Source: Scilla litardierei (taxonomy: Eukaryota; Streptophyta; Magnoliopsida; Asparagales; Asparagaceae). From it: a stretch of DNA of 64,000 nt. The translations under genes were made by a program, and so were the position numbers. Under the pieces are notes generated by a model. The model saw only the letters and a program-made list of their open reading frames with translations. It made no database searches and was not told the DNA's origin. Position 1 is the stretch's first letter. Every line of letters starts with the position of its first letter. The stretch spans positions 162,713,442-162,777,441 of the forward strand of contig CM061132.1 of NCBI GenBank assembly GCA_030789695.1. Reading direction: 5' to 3'. Below, in pieces: positions 53,001 to 62,836 of this stretch.

Positions 53001-55506
53001 CAAGATTGATCTGAAGGCGGGGTATCACCAGATCCTGATGAGGCCAGAGGATGTGCCGAAGACAGCATTTCGTACCCACGAGGGCCACTATGAGTTTCTC
53101 GTCATGCCGTTTGGCTTGACGAATGCTCCTTCTACATTCCAGGCGTTGATGAACGACGTTTTCCGGCCATTCCTGAGGAGATTCATACTCGTCTTCTTCG
53201 ACGACATCCTGGTCTACAGCCGGACTATGGGAGAGCACGTAGGCCATTTGGAGGTGGTGTTCCGAGAGTTACTGAGGCATCAGCTGTATGCCAACCGAAA
53301 GAAGTGCAGTTTCGGTCAGAGGCAGATAGAGTACTTGGGACATGTGGTGTCCGCCGCCGGGGTGGCAGCAGATCGGGCGAAGATAGAGGCGATGTTAGAC
53401 TGGCCGGTACCCACCACTCTGAGGGCACTACGGGGATTTCTCGGGCTGACAGGTTACTACCGGAAATTCGTGAGGGGGTACAGCACCATTGCAGGGCCAC
53501 TGACAGATCAGCTGAAGAAGGATGGGTTCCAGTGGGGAGAGGCAGCGGCCAAGGCCTTTGAGGCCTTGAAGGAGGCGATGACCACAGCACCAGTCTTGGC
53601 GTTGCCCGACTTCAGCATCACATTCGTGGTGGAGACTGACGCGTCAGGAGTAGGATTGGGGGCGGTCCTTATGCAGCTAGGGAGGCCGATAGCCTATTTC
53701 AGCCAGGTGCTTTCCGCTAGAGCACGGCTGAAGTCTGTCTACGAGAGGGAGCTGATGGCTATTGTGCTCGCGATCCAGAAGTGGCGGCCGTATCTGATGG
53801 GCAGGGAGTTCGTGGTTAGGACCGACCAGCGCAGTCTGAAGTATTTATTGGAGCAGAGGTTGGTGACAGAGGAGCACCAGCGCTGGCTATCCAAGCTGGT
53901 AGGGTACAGGTTCGTCATTGAGTACAGGCCGGGGCTGGAAAATAAGGCGGCAGACGCCTTATCACGCAGAGAGGAGGGGGTGCACTTGAGAGCACTCTCG
54001 TTGCCGGTATGGATAGATGGCGAGCCCATGTTGCAGGAGGCCGAGGCCGATCTAGAGTTGAGACTGATCCGTGAGCAGTTGCAGGGAGGCGGAGAGGCGC
54101 CGCAGGGTTACTCACTAGAGGGGCGGAGACTATTATACCAGGGGCGGCTAGTATTGCCGGGGACGTCCATCTTCATACCCGCCTTATTTCAGGAGTTCCA
54201 CAGTTCGGTAGTGGGGGGACATTCCGGGGTGCAGCAGACATATATGAGAATGTCCCGGGAGGTTTACTGGCCTGGTATGAGGAGAGCGATAGCCCATTTG
54301 GTTGCTGCTTGTGACGTCTGCCAGCGTCACAAGTACATGGCCATGGCGCCAGCCGGACTTTTGCAGCCCTTAGCACTTCCTGAGCGGGTCTGGGAGGAGG
54401 TGACGATGGATTTCATAGACGGGCTACCCAGGTCGGAGGGGTACTCCGTGATTTTTGTGGTGGTGGATAGGTTGAGCAAGTACGCCCATTTTATACCGCT
54501 GAAACATCCGTACACGGCTGTTTCAGTGGCTGCAGCCTTCACCAGGGAAGTTATCCGGTTACATGGGATTCCAGCCTCCATCGTCACAGACAGAGATCAG
54601 GTTTTCCTGAGTGGGTTTTGGCGGGAGATATTTCGCGTCCAGGGTACTGTGCTGAAGAGGAGTACCGCCTATCACCCACAGACCGACGGGCAGACGGAGG
54701 TAGTAAACCGCAGCATCGAGACATATTTGCGGTGCTTCGCGTCGGAGACACCTCGACAGTGGTATCGGTGGTTAGCCTGGGCGGAGTATTGGTACAATAC
54801 TTCGTACCATTCAGCAGCAGGTACGACCCCCTTTCGGGTATTATATGGTAGGGATCCACCAGAGCTACTGCGATTTGGGGAACGACAGACACCAGTCTCC
54901 CAGGTAGAGGACTATATGAGGGAGCGGGAGAGCATTCTGGAGGAGCTGAAGAAGCATTTGCTGCGAGCTCAGCAGGTGATGAAGGCTAGGGCGGATGGGC
55001 ATCGTCGGGATGTGCACTTCCAGGAGGGTGATATGGTCTATCTGAAGTTGAGGCCTTACCGACAGAGATCGTTAGCGAGGAGGCGGAACGAGAAGCTATC
55101 AGCGAGATTCTATGGGCCTTTTGAGATTGCGGCCAAGATTGGCCAGGTGGCTTACAGGTTGAGGTTGCCATCGACTGCGACGATACACCCGGTTTTTCAT
55201 GTATCGCAGCTTCGGCGAGCCATCGGGGAGCATACGGTGTCCTCTACCCTACCACCTACACTTACTGAGGAGATGGAGGTGATGCTGGAGCCACTGGAGG
55301 TTCGAGCTGTTCGACAGGGACCGCGTGGGCAGAGGGAGGTGCTGATACACTGGGCGGGGCTACCAGACTGCGATGCTACATGGGAGGCCTATCGAGTGAT
55401 CCAGGAGCAGTTTCCCCACTTCCACCTTGAGGACAAGGTGGCTCTTTTAGGGGGGGTATTGATGCGGACTTGGGTCCGCATCCACTTGAGGCCGGCGGCC
55501 ACATAG
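50062..55506 (+). CDS. Ty3/gypsy gag-pol polyprotein, 1814 residues
   Basis: One frame carries every retrotransposition function. A coiled-coil-like N terminus covers about residues 10-120. A collagen-like Gly-Pro-Ala tract lies at about 164-270, and the capsid (DGTDPDGWIYRAERYF from about 418) ends near 560. The zinc knuckle CFRCDEKFTPGHRC is near 623, and the protease VLIDSGATH near 707. RT has LVKKKDGSWRFCVDY and the catalytic FFDDIL near 1045. RNase H has VETDASG near 1190. The integrase zinc finger HSGV..CDVCQRHK is at 1384-1427, with core acidic residues in TMDFIDG, VTDRDQ and QTEVVNR (1448-1548). A chromodomain-like C terminus (VLIHWAGLPDCDATWE, about 1760-1775) suggests a chromovirus. 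The stop falls 47 bp inside the 3' LTR. Confidence 0.95.
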   Translation: MATSTRSKADGVDEKVHGLREEFNREIEGLKKTLGESLKDHAHSQEDIQVELRAMRRDAAQAGRDIQGLKEATLDLKGATSDLKILREATSSIPEIKAMLQALTMERGRDRGKGIQGGENQGDSTLESAIWEQPEGMTATATIWERNTTPQNTRRAGQQEFGPAGPPGPADGPAGPSGPAASKAGPVGPAQPATGPTGPAAAAAGPSGPAAAAAGPDGPAAASAGPFRPAAAPAAPIRPAAQFWGPAEVQAAPWGPASTPTTFRGPPVAQTGPWGSDGGGWARDTMIGAPAAQFWRPEAHPQVPRPQVDPRQAFDGFPERGQGPGGYFGGRTAPVQQPRGAGGPMMARQQEFPGYHYQPEAWERPGWPEELYGADGGGPVEAVGGGFGRGGDRGRDGGPQGDINADRRLMKLKMPIFDGTDPDGWIYRAERYFQVMRLTEEEVLRAIGIYFEGKALAWYRWKAARTPFRTWEELSALILDRFQDTPGGDFYEQLSALRQEGTVRDYVERFEMLNSRVKGVTDEVMIGNFMRGLKPSIRAELRMQSPGTLEDVLRLAHKAEEKHAEERRIRGAWGTQGTRPTPAAAAPRAPTAAPEARAESRPATLGRRMTEAEVREKRAKGLCFRCDEKFTPGHRCASRLLQITMVPDEEGYGADEEEFEVEQEVPVEEEKSHLDFAEVSLNSVVGFTPNHTMKLTGQLGDAAVTVLIDSGATHNFISSRIVERHGLQLSTQEKFTVLLGTGKTEESKGLCKGLCLTLQGVQIMEDFLPLELGNVDIILGVQWLKKLGDMRVNWKRLRMEFEEGERTVVLTGDPTLCLSMVAFKAITRALRREGEGYLVECLLAGAEQEPQAGVPEEVEQVLGQYQEVFQDPQGLPPERGHEHAIVLREGAAPVSVRPYRYPHVQKDEIERMVGEMLQAGVIQPSVSPFSSPVLLVKKKDGSWRFCVDYQALNKETVADRFPIPVIDELLDELHGAVVFSKIDLKAGYHQILMRPEDVPKTAFRTHEGHYEFLVMPFGLTNAPSTFQALMNDVFRPFLRRFILVFFDDILVYSRTMGEHVGHLEVVFRELLRHQLYANRKKCSFGQRQIEYLGHVVSAAGVAADRAKIEAMLDWPVPTTLRALRGFLGLTGYYRKFVRGYSTIAGPLTDQLKKDGFQWGEAAAKAFEALKEAMTTAPVLALPDFSITFVVETDASGVGLGAVLMQLGRPIAYFSQVLSARARLKSVYERELMAIVLAIQKWRPYLMGREFVVRTDQRSLKYLLEQRLVTEEHQRWLSKLVGYRFVIEYRPGLENKAADALSRREEGVHLRALSLPVWIDGEPMLQEAEADLELRLIREQLQGGGEAPQGYSLEGRRLLYQGRLVLPGTSIFIPALFQEFHSSVVGGHSGVQQTYMRMSREVYWPGMRRAIAHLVAACDVCQRHKYMAMAPAGLLQPLALPERVWEEVTMDFIDGLPRSEGYSVIFVVVDRLSKYAHFIPLKHPYTAVSVAAAFTREVIRLHGIPASIVTDRDQVFLSGFWREIFRVQGTVLKRSTAYHPQTDGQTEVVNRSIETYLRCFASETPRQWYRWLAWAEYWYNTSYHSAAGTTPFRVLYGRDPPELLRFGERQTPVSQVEDYMRERESILEELKKHLLRAQQVMKARADGHRRDVHFQEGDMVYLKLRPYRQRSLARRRNEKLSARFYGPFEIAAKIGQVAYRLRLPSTATIHPVFHVSQLRRAIGEHTVSSTLPPTLTEEMEVMLEPLEVRAVRQGPRGQREVLIHWAGLPDCDATWEAYRVIQEQFPHFHLEDKVALLGGVLMRTWVRIHLRPAAT
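50550..50870 (+). repeat. GC-rich repeat encoding a collagen-like gag tract
   Basis: Irregular 9-12-bp units built on GGGCCTGC and GCAGGCCC encode GP(A/S/T)GPAA-type repeats. The minus strand is open here too, purely because of the repeat composition. Diverged counterparts lie in the related elements at about 6590-6840, 9470-9740 and 42960-43140. Confidence 0.85.
55446..55459 (+). other. Polypurine tract of the young gypsy
   Basis: A run of G residues (TTTTAGGGGGGGTAT) directly precedes the 3' LTR. It primes plus-strand synthesis. It lies inside the coding frame. Confidence 0.8.
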
Positions 55507-55880
55507 GGGGGACCCACCCCCCTTATAGTCACTTACGTGCGCCGTAGGAGGCGCGGTAGCACGTAGGAGGGTTAGTTAGGGGTATTCTAGTCATTTTAGA
55601 CTAGATTAGTAATTCCCCACTTTTCTATAAATTAGGGCTAGCCGTCTTTGTTTTATTTTATGCTTATTTTGTGAAGAACAATTGTAGGCGTCATTTGTGA
55701 GGGTGTTTAGGCTTTGTTCCGTGCATTCAAAGCTAGGAGAGCGAGTCTCCTCTCGAAAGAGGCTCATTTATCAACTATTTTCATCGTTCTTCGCAATTTA
55801 AGATCCAAAGATTCCACCTTTTTATATTTTTTCCTCTTTAAATTCTGAAATTAATTGATACGAAACCCTAGTTCGTATCA
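55460..55880 (+). repeat. 3' LTR of the young gypsy (421 bp)
   Basis: Same as the 5' LTR except for T to A near 55503, one extra T near 55525, and A to G near 55809. Confidence 0.95.
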
Positions 55881-55885
55881 GATCG

Positions 55886-56199
55886 CAATAGCAACCAAAC
55901 GATATGTAGCTCCAACAAACTACCAGGACCACATCAAAAACAATCAATCAAGAGATCGAGACCTAACATTACACAGCTTCAACAAACTGACACGTTCTCT
56001 TCATCATCAAACAAAAAATAGTTTCTAGTAGTTATATTTTCCGCGTCATAACAATCGCATGTACAACTATTTTACATGCATGATAAAGATAACATTCAAA
56101 GTGAAAAAAAGCTAGGGTCTTGAAAAGAATAGAAGAGTTAATTGTCTCCCTCGCACACTGTTAATATGTATAGTTTCAAACCCAGGGACAACTAATACA
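55886..56199. other. Flank between gypsy and Copia relic, possibly Copia LTR
   Basis: On the minus strand this follows the end of the Copia RNase H relic, so it may be its 3' LTR. No ends can be fixed. Confidence 0.35.
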
Positions 56200-56466
56200 G
56201 GTCTAAGCCCATTAGGCTCAACAGTCAGTTACCTAGTCTACCACTCCCCCTCAAACAAGAGCATAAATATCTAGCATGCCCACTTTGTTACAAATAGATG
56301 GAAAACACGTTCAGAACCTGACTTGGTAAAGATATCAGCTAGCTAGCTACTTGATTAACGGACTGAGTAAATGGGGGCCCAGATCAGCTTGTTAGTGATG
56401 GAAACTTTAATGAAGTGACAGTGCACTTTAATATGCTTGGTCCTCCCATGGAAGATAATTGTTTAC
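56200..56466 (-). pseudogene. Copia RNase H end, left of the palindrome (minus strand)
   Basis: The minus strand reads FHGRTKHIKVHCHFIK at about 56440-56390, the usual end of Copia RNase H. The preceding part of the same domain (DAEYRVMAH, then C.NQAVIY) lies on the far side of the palindrome at 63706-63900. The two halves therefore belong to one decayed Copia that the palindrome interrupts. Confidence 0.8.
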
Positions 56467-57329
56467 TGAAGTTTAGTACGCAAGCATAAACGGTTAACAT
56501 ATATGAATAATAATCAACACAAGATGACACAAAGACATTGGTAATGCAGTGCGGTGCGCACACCTACATCTGTGGGACCTCGCCCAGAAATTCAAATTAC
56601 TCCACTAAATAGTGATAGTTACAATCACCAATACTATTTGATATTAGGGGAAACAAACTCCCCCTCAATACAAACCACAAGGGTCAATCTCAATCAATCC
56701 CGTGGAGTAATTTGCGCAAGATCCCCTTGCGAGCAAGATCCACATGCAATACTGACACAGAACAACTCCCTTGATCCCCTACCTCAGTAGTAGTCAGCCT
56801 CCTACCGGAGCTTGGTGTAGCTTTGGCAAAAGCTGATCTTCCAAGTTGTGACCAAGCCGCCAATCCTCCTGCAACTTGACTTCGCTCACCCCTCGAAGTA
56901 GTTAAGTTGTTAATACTGATACAACAGGTAGAATCAGCGAAGATTGGCAGAAACACCCAACGCAGCTAGGCTAGGTAAAGGGGTTAATATAAATATCTCA
57001 GCCGTCAAATAGAACTGAAACCAAAGAAGCAAATTAACAATCCTTCAGCAGCATCAACTAATAGGCCCTTGAATTCAATCCAAACGCTCTCACTGTAGAA
57101 GAACATCTGTTTCAGATCAACAATTACGATAACGTCATATCTCCAATAACCGTAATTCAATCACAACGACGTCTTATCTCCAATAACCGCAATTCAATCA
57201 GATACACATGATAACTGCAGTACCTGGTCTTAAATGTTGAACAATGAGTTCAACAATTCATATGACACAATGTTCAATATTGCATACAAAACTCATTGTG
57301 CCACAAATGACAAACTATCAAACTTAACA
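56467..57329 (-). repeat. LTR of the left palindrome arm (863 bp)
   Basis: On the minus strand it runs from TGTTAAGTTTGATAG to GCGTACTAAACTTCA. It is the inverted partner of 62837-63700. Confidence 0.88.
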
Positions 57330-57342
57330 ATCTCCCCCTTTG
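57330..57342 (-). other. Polypurine tract of the left arm
   Basis: On the minus strand GCCAAAGGGGGAGAT directly precedes the LTR, the form usual in Sireviruses. Confidence 0.85.
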
Positions 57343-57629
57343 GCTTTTAGTGACACAACTAATCAAGAAAAAATAGCTGACACAATATGCAAAGATCATC
57401 AGGCTGAGGAGGCAAAGCAATTAGAAGACAAACCAGTAATCATTTACACGATCATCAGAGGATACTACCGTACTTCAACAAGAAGAGAAGACTATGACAA
57501 ACTTACTCCCCCAAAATACCACAGACCATACAATATTGTATCACCAACATCATATTACAGTTATCCAGTAATTGTTCACCAACAGACCACACAATTATCT
57601 CCCCCTTTGGGGCACTAAAAATCAAAGAT

Positions 57630-59862
57630 CATACCTTATCAGAAGAAACTTTAGCCTTGAGCTGAACAATCCTTTCCTGAAGAAATATCTTATGAGCTTC
57701 AAGTAGAACTCTCTGACCATGAAGCAAAGCCAGCTGATCATCTACAGATTTGACCCCTCTCAAACACCATAATGTCATCCAGTAAGTCTTGCACAGAGAC
57801 ATTTGAAGACGAAGTCATTTTGACAGCAGATTTTGAGGCAGAGTGAGGAGAAGTAGACGATGAAGGCACAGATGAGACGGAAGACGAAGGAACAACAGAA
57901 ATATCATCAATCTTGCTTACTACTGACTTGGAGGTAAAGTTGATCTTGTCACACACCACTGGCAGTTTAGAGGAGTCAGGGACAATCCCTTAAGAGAAAA
58001 GCACCATGGAAATGAGAGATGCATGAGGAAGTGAAGTATTAGGTGCAGAAGACTCCGAAAGTGAAAGGATGGAATCAAAGATGATTCGACCCAAATTGAA
58101 AGACTTCTTTGTCCCGGCAGCAAACAATAATTTGCACATAGCCTTGGTTACAATCGACATGTTGGAAGTTGGTAGTCAATTACGAGTGGCAATGCGATAG
58201 AGTAGAAAAAACTTTGCAGTCAACTCCGAGGAAGGGAAGGAAAAAGTCTTTGGCCAACACTTATACTGCCCACCAGTGAATGTCTGGATAAATGAGTCAT
58301 AGTCATCACCAACAGATACACCATATGAAGGAAGATTCTGATTGCACGGCCACTTCAGAATTTTGTTGATGACATATGGGGAGAAGGAAATAACATTGCC
58401 TCTGATAAAAGTCCTGAAACCCCATTTCGATGCAGAAGTCGCAGAAGGCTTGTGAAGATTACAATAGAATTCTCGGACCAAGACGGGATAAAAGGTCTTA
58501 AAGCAGCCTGCTGCTTGAAAGAGATCAATGTCCTTAAGAAATGATAAGAAGTGAGTCTTTCCAAAAGAGGAGACAGCAATAAATTTTTCACCAAAGATAG
58601 GCCGCTCTGAGTAGACAGGCCATCTATACTGGCAGGACTTATCAAAGAATATCTTGGACAATGCCCTAAAAGCAGACACATCAGAAGGAGAGGAGGATCC
58701 TGAAACACCAGACCCATTGAGTTTCTTAGAAGGAGAGAAACTGCAAGTCCTGGATGAGGCTGTGCGCTTGAGAGACTCAGATCTGGTTTTGCGAGGGTGG
58801 GACACAAAAGGACCCATATTAGGAGCATCAGTCATCACGGGTTCCTCCTCTTGAGCATTAGCAGAAGATCTGACTTAGATCCAACATTGAATGCGGGTCC
58901 GACATTTTCACATGGAGAAGTGATCACCCCAGCAGCAAGAACACTCTCCTCTTCATGATCAGAAGATATCAATACTGGAATAGCTTCATCTACAACTTTT
59001 GATGCTCCTGCTCCTAATTCCATGTCAACACCATCCTCCTTTCTTTTTGAACCCAGATTTACATTTCCCTCATTAATTGAGTGAGAAGTATTATGAACAT
59101 CCTGTGAATCAAACTCCATAGCCTGTGAAATAGTCTGCTCAACATCATCCGTATCAGAAATACACATGTAAGCTTGACCATCATCATTGTAAGCAAAATC
59201 AGGAACAGCATAATTAGAAGGTCCTTCGCCAACATCCGGACCATCAGCACACACATTATCATGATTAGACACAACATCCTCATCAATATCTCTACTACGG
59301 ACCTCTCCAGTCATAGAAGACTCTGAGTCAGAGCTATCCAAATCTATAATCTCAGATATCTTTACAGGTGATTCAGAAGGATAACAAGTCTTTAGAACAA
59401 CCAAGTCATCAAAAGGAACTCTCACGCTAATCAATTTACCATCCACATCTTTAAGTTTGACAGAACCAAAACAAGCTTCAGATAAATTCATCCAAGAAAC
59501 ATTCAATTTACGTCATGTTCGACGAAGATACCAAAACCAGTCTTCCGCAGTTTCCAATAGAGGTACCTGTTCAGCATTTTCAGATTGAGACATTTGAGGC
59601 TTAATTGGAGAAGGAACGACACGAATTGGGGAAAAAGCCACCATAGCCGAATTCGAGATAAAACATGGTTGCATGTTATCAGCAGACAATGGAGATGAAG
59701 AGAGGAAATACCAACAGATGAAGCCCTCAGAGCACGAGAGACCGTCCCTTTTCGTTTGATGCGAGAAGATGAAGACGGAGAATGAACCTTCAGAGATGAT
59801 GCAGCCTGTCTGGAGGAGCGCCGCGGGTTTGGAGAGAGTTTCTCATTTCGAGCTCGACCCAT
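57630..59862 (-). pseudogene. Envelope-like ORF of a Sirevirus-type Copia, left arm, broken
   Basis: Minus-strand frames in order are 59862-59503 (basic N terminus, MGRARNEKLSPNPRRSS), 59506-58835 (acidic, Ser/Asp-rich), 58838-58176, and a last part to about 57630. The third frame holds the plant retroelement envelope-like/putative transposon domain: PVLVREFYCNL, a TFIRGNVISFSPYVINKIL block, WP..FSFPSSELTAKFFLLYRIATRN, then GTKKSFNLGRIIFDSIL. A nonsense change (TGG to TGA) stands at about 58168 and a one-base deletion near 58874. The right arm is sound at both points. The product has no proven role. Resemblance to viral envelope proteins is only in gene position. Confidence 0.75.
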
Positions 59863-59906
59863 TCTGCAAGAATTCCTTTGTCGAAAGAATAAGAATCAAG
59901 AACCCT

Positions 59907-60244
59907 AATTTCCTTTGTCGAAAGAACAGAATTGTTCCTTTGTCAAAAGAACAAGAATCAAGAACCCTAATTTCCTTTGTCGAAAGGGGTTTTACGAAGC
60001 CCTTGTACTCCAGTAGATTTGAGGAATTACGACATGCTCTTGGGTTGTGTCGTATCTAATATTGCACGTAATGTTGTACATTATGTTCTACAATATGTTG
60101 CAACTATGAAAGGGGTTCTGGCGTCCTTTATTGATAGTGTCGGGTATATTCTTTTATTTCCTCCGCATTTATTTCTCCTCTTTGGTTCCATCAGCGCTCT
60201 TCTTTTCTCTTGGACGTTTTAAAAAAAGGGGCTGCTCAGTGGAA
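59907..60244. other. Spacer at the centre of the palindrome
   Basis: The left part repeats CCTTTGTC.AAAGAA...AAGAATCAAGAACCCTAATTT, continuing a short tandem array that begins at about 59875. The rest is unique sequence with no primer-binding site. It would form the loop of a hairpin transcript. Confidence 0.6.
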
Positions 60245-60291
60245 TTTAGGGTTCTTGATTCTTGTTCTTTCGACAAAAGAATTCTTGCAGA

Positions 60292-62537
60292 ATGGGTCAA
60301 GCTCGAAATAAGAAACTCTCTCCAAACCCACGGCGCTCCTCCAGACATGCTGCATCATCTCCGAAGGTTCATTCTCCGTCTTCATCTTCTCGCATCAAAC
60401 GAAAAGGGACGGTCTCTCGCGCTCCGAGGGCTTCATCTGTTGGTATTTCCTCTCTTTCTTCATCTCCATTGTCTGCTGATAACATGGTTGGTTGCATCTT
60501 GAATTCGACTATGGTGGCTTTTCCCCAATTCGTGGTGTTCCTTGTTCTCCAATTAAGCCTCAAATGTCTCAATCTGAAAATGCTGAATGGGTACCTTGAT
60601 TGGAAACTGTGGAAGACTGGTTCTGGTATCTTCGTCGAACATGACGTAAATTAAATGTTTCTTGGATGAATTTATCTGAAGCTTGTTTTGGTTCTGTCAA
60701 ATTTAAAGATGTGGATAGTAAATTGATTAGCGTGAGAGTTCCTTTTAATGACTTGGTTGTTCTAAAGACTTGGAATCCTTCTGAATCATCTGTAAAGATC
60801 TCTGAGATTATAAATTTGGATAGCTCTGACTCAGAGTCTTCTATGACTGGAGAGGTCCCAAGTAGTGATATTGATGAGGATGTTGTGTCTAATCATGATA
60901 ATGTGTATGCTGATGGTCAGTATGTTGGCGAATGACCTTCTAATTATGTTGCTCCAGATTTTGCTCGCAATGATGATGGTCAAGGTGACATGTGTATTTC
61001 TGAAACGGATGATGTTGAGCAGAATATTTCACAGGCAGTAGCTGGGGAGATTGATTCACAGGATGTTGTTCATAATACTTCTCACTCAATTGATGAGGGA
61101 AATGTAAATCTGGGTTCAAAAAGAAAGGGGGATGGTGTTGACATGGAATTAAGAGCAGGAGCATCAAAAGTTGTAGATGAAGCTATTCCAGTATTGATAT
61201 CTTCAGATCATGAAGAGGAGAGTGTTCTTGCTGCTGGGGTGATCACTTCTCCATGTGAAAATGTCGGACCCTCATCCAATGTTGGATCTAATGTCAGATC
61301 TTCTGCTAATGCTCAAGAGGAGGAACCCGTGATGACTGATGCTCCTAGTATGGATCCTTTTGTGTCCCACCCTCAAAACCAGATCTGAGTCTCTCAAGCG
61401 CACAGCCTCATCCAGGACTTGCAGTTTCTCTCCTTCTAAGAAACTCAAGGGGTCTGGTGTTTCAGGATCCTCCTCTCCTTCTGATGTGTCTGCTTCTAGG
61501 GCATTGTCCAAGATATTCTTTGATAAGTCCTGCCAGTATAGATGGCATGTCTACTCAGAGCGGCCTATCTTTGGTGAAAAATCTATTGTTGTCTCCCCTT
61601 TTGGAAAGACTCACTTCTTATCATTTCTTAAGGACATTGATCTCTTTCAAGCAGCAGGCTGCTTTAAGACCTTTTATCCTGTCTTGGTCCGAGAATTCTA
61701 TTGTAATCTTCACAAGCCTTCTGCGACTTGTGCATCGTAATGGGGTTTCAGGACTTTTATCAGAGGCAAGGTTATTCCCTTCTCCCCATATGTCATCAAC
61801 AAAATTCTGAAGTGGCCGTGCAATCAGAATCTTCCTTCATATGGTGTATCTGTTGGTGATGACTATGACTCATTTATCCAGACAGTCACTGGTGGGGCAG
61901 TATAAGTGTTGGCCAAAGACTTTTTCCTTCCCTTCCTCGGAGTTGACTGCAAAGTTTTTTCTACTCCATCGCATTGCCACTCGTAATTGGCTACCAACTT
62001 CCAACATGTCGATTGTAACCAAGGCTATGTGCAAATTATTGTTTGCTGCCGGGACAAAGAAATCTTTCAATTTGGGTCGAATCATCTTTGATTCCATCCT
62101 TTCACTTTTAGAGTCTTCTGCACCTAATACTTCACTTCCTCATGCATCTCTCATTTCCATGGTGCTTTTCTCTCAAGGGATTGTCCCTGACTCCTCTAAA
62201 CTGCCAGTGGTGTGTGACAAGATCAACTTTACCTCCAAGTCAGTAGTAAGCAAGATTGATGATATATCTGCTGTTCCTTCGTCTTCCGTCTCATCTGTGC
62301 CTTCATCGTCTACTTCTCCTCACTCTGCCTCAAAATCTGATGTCAAAAGGACTTCGTCTTCAAATGTCTCTGTGCAAGACTTACTGGATGACATTATGGT
62401 GTTTGAGAGGGGTCAAATCTGTAGATTATCAGCTGGCTTTGCTTCGTGGTCAGAGAGTTCTACTTGAAGCTCATAAGATATTTCTTCAGAAAAGGATTGT
62501 TCAGCTCAAGGCTAAAGTTTCTTCTGATAAGGTATGA
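60292..62537 (+). pseudogene. Envelope-like ORF of a Sirevirus-type Copia, right arm, broken
   Basis: This is the inverted counterpart of the left-arm frame, with the same N terminus (MGQARNKKLSPNPRRSS), acidic middle, VREFYCNL, RGKV.PFSPYVINKIL, SSELTAKFFLL.RIATRNWLPTSNMS and GTKKSFNLGRIIFDSIL. Its breaks differ from those in the left arm: a GGA to TGA stop at about 60933, a 2-bp loss near 61376 and further frame changes near 61740 and 61890. Both arms share the stop after ...FVEHDVN near 60652. The lesions must postdate the inverted duplication, apart from the shared one. Confidence 0.75.
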
Positions 62538-62824
62538 TCTTTGATTTTTAGTGTCCCAAAGGGGGAGATAATTGTGTGGTCTGTTGGTGAACAATTACTG
62601 GATAACTGTAATATGATGTTGGTGATACAATATTGTATGGTCTGTGGTATTTTGGGGGAGTAAGTTTGTCATAGTCTTCTCTTCTTGTTGAAGTACGGTG
62701 GTATCCTCTGATGATCGTGTAAATGATTACTGGTTTGTCTTCTAATTGCTTTGCCTCCTCAGCCTGATGATCTTTGCATATTGTGTCAGCTATTTTTTCT
62801 TGATTAGTTGTGCCACTAAAAGCC

Positions 62825-62836
62825 AAAGGGGGAGAT
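62825..62836 (+). other. Polypurine tract of the right arm
   Basis: AAAGGGGGAGAT directly before the LTR start TGTTAAG at 62837. Confidence 0.85.

Larger units (their letters stand above)
49616..55880 (+). mobile_element. Young, nearly intact Ty3/gypsy retrotransposon
   Basis: There is a perfect target duplication, GATCG at 49611-49615 and 55881-55885. The 420- and 421-bp LTRs differ by only two substitutions and one single-base indel. The primer-binding site, one long gag-pol frame and the polypurine tract before 55460 are all present. This is a recent insertion and looks potentially autonomous. Confidence 0.96.

Noticed and set aside
57630..59862. Envelope-like frame as a functional host gene or virus gene
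   Set aside because: Stops and frameshifts break both arms, and the position before a polypurine tract and LTR marks it as retroelement sequence.
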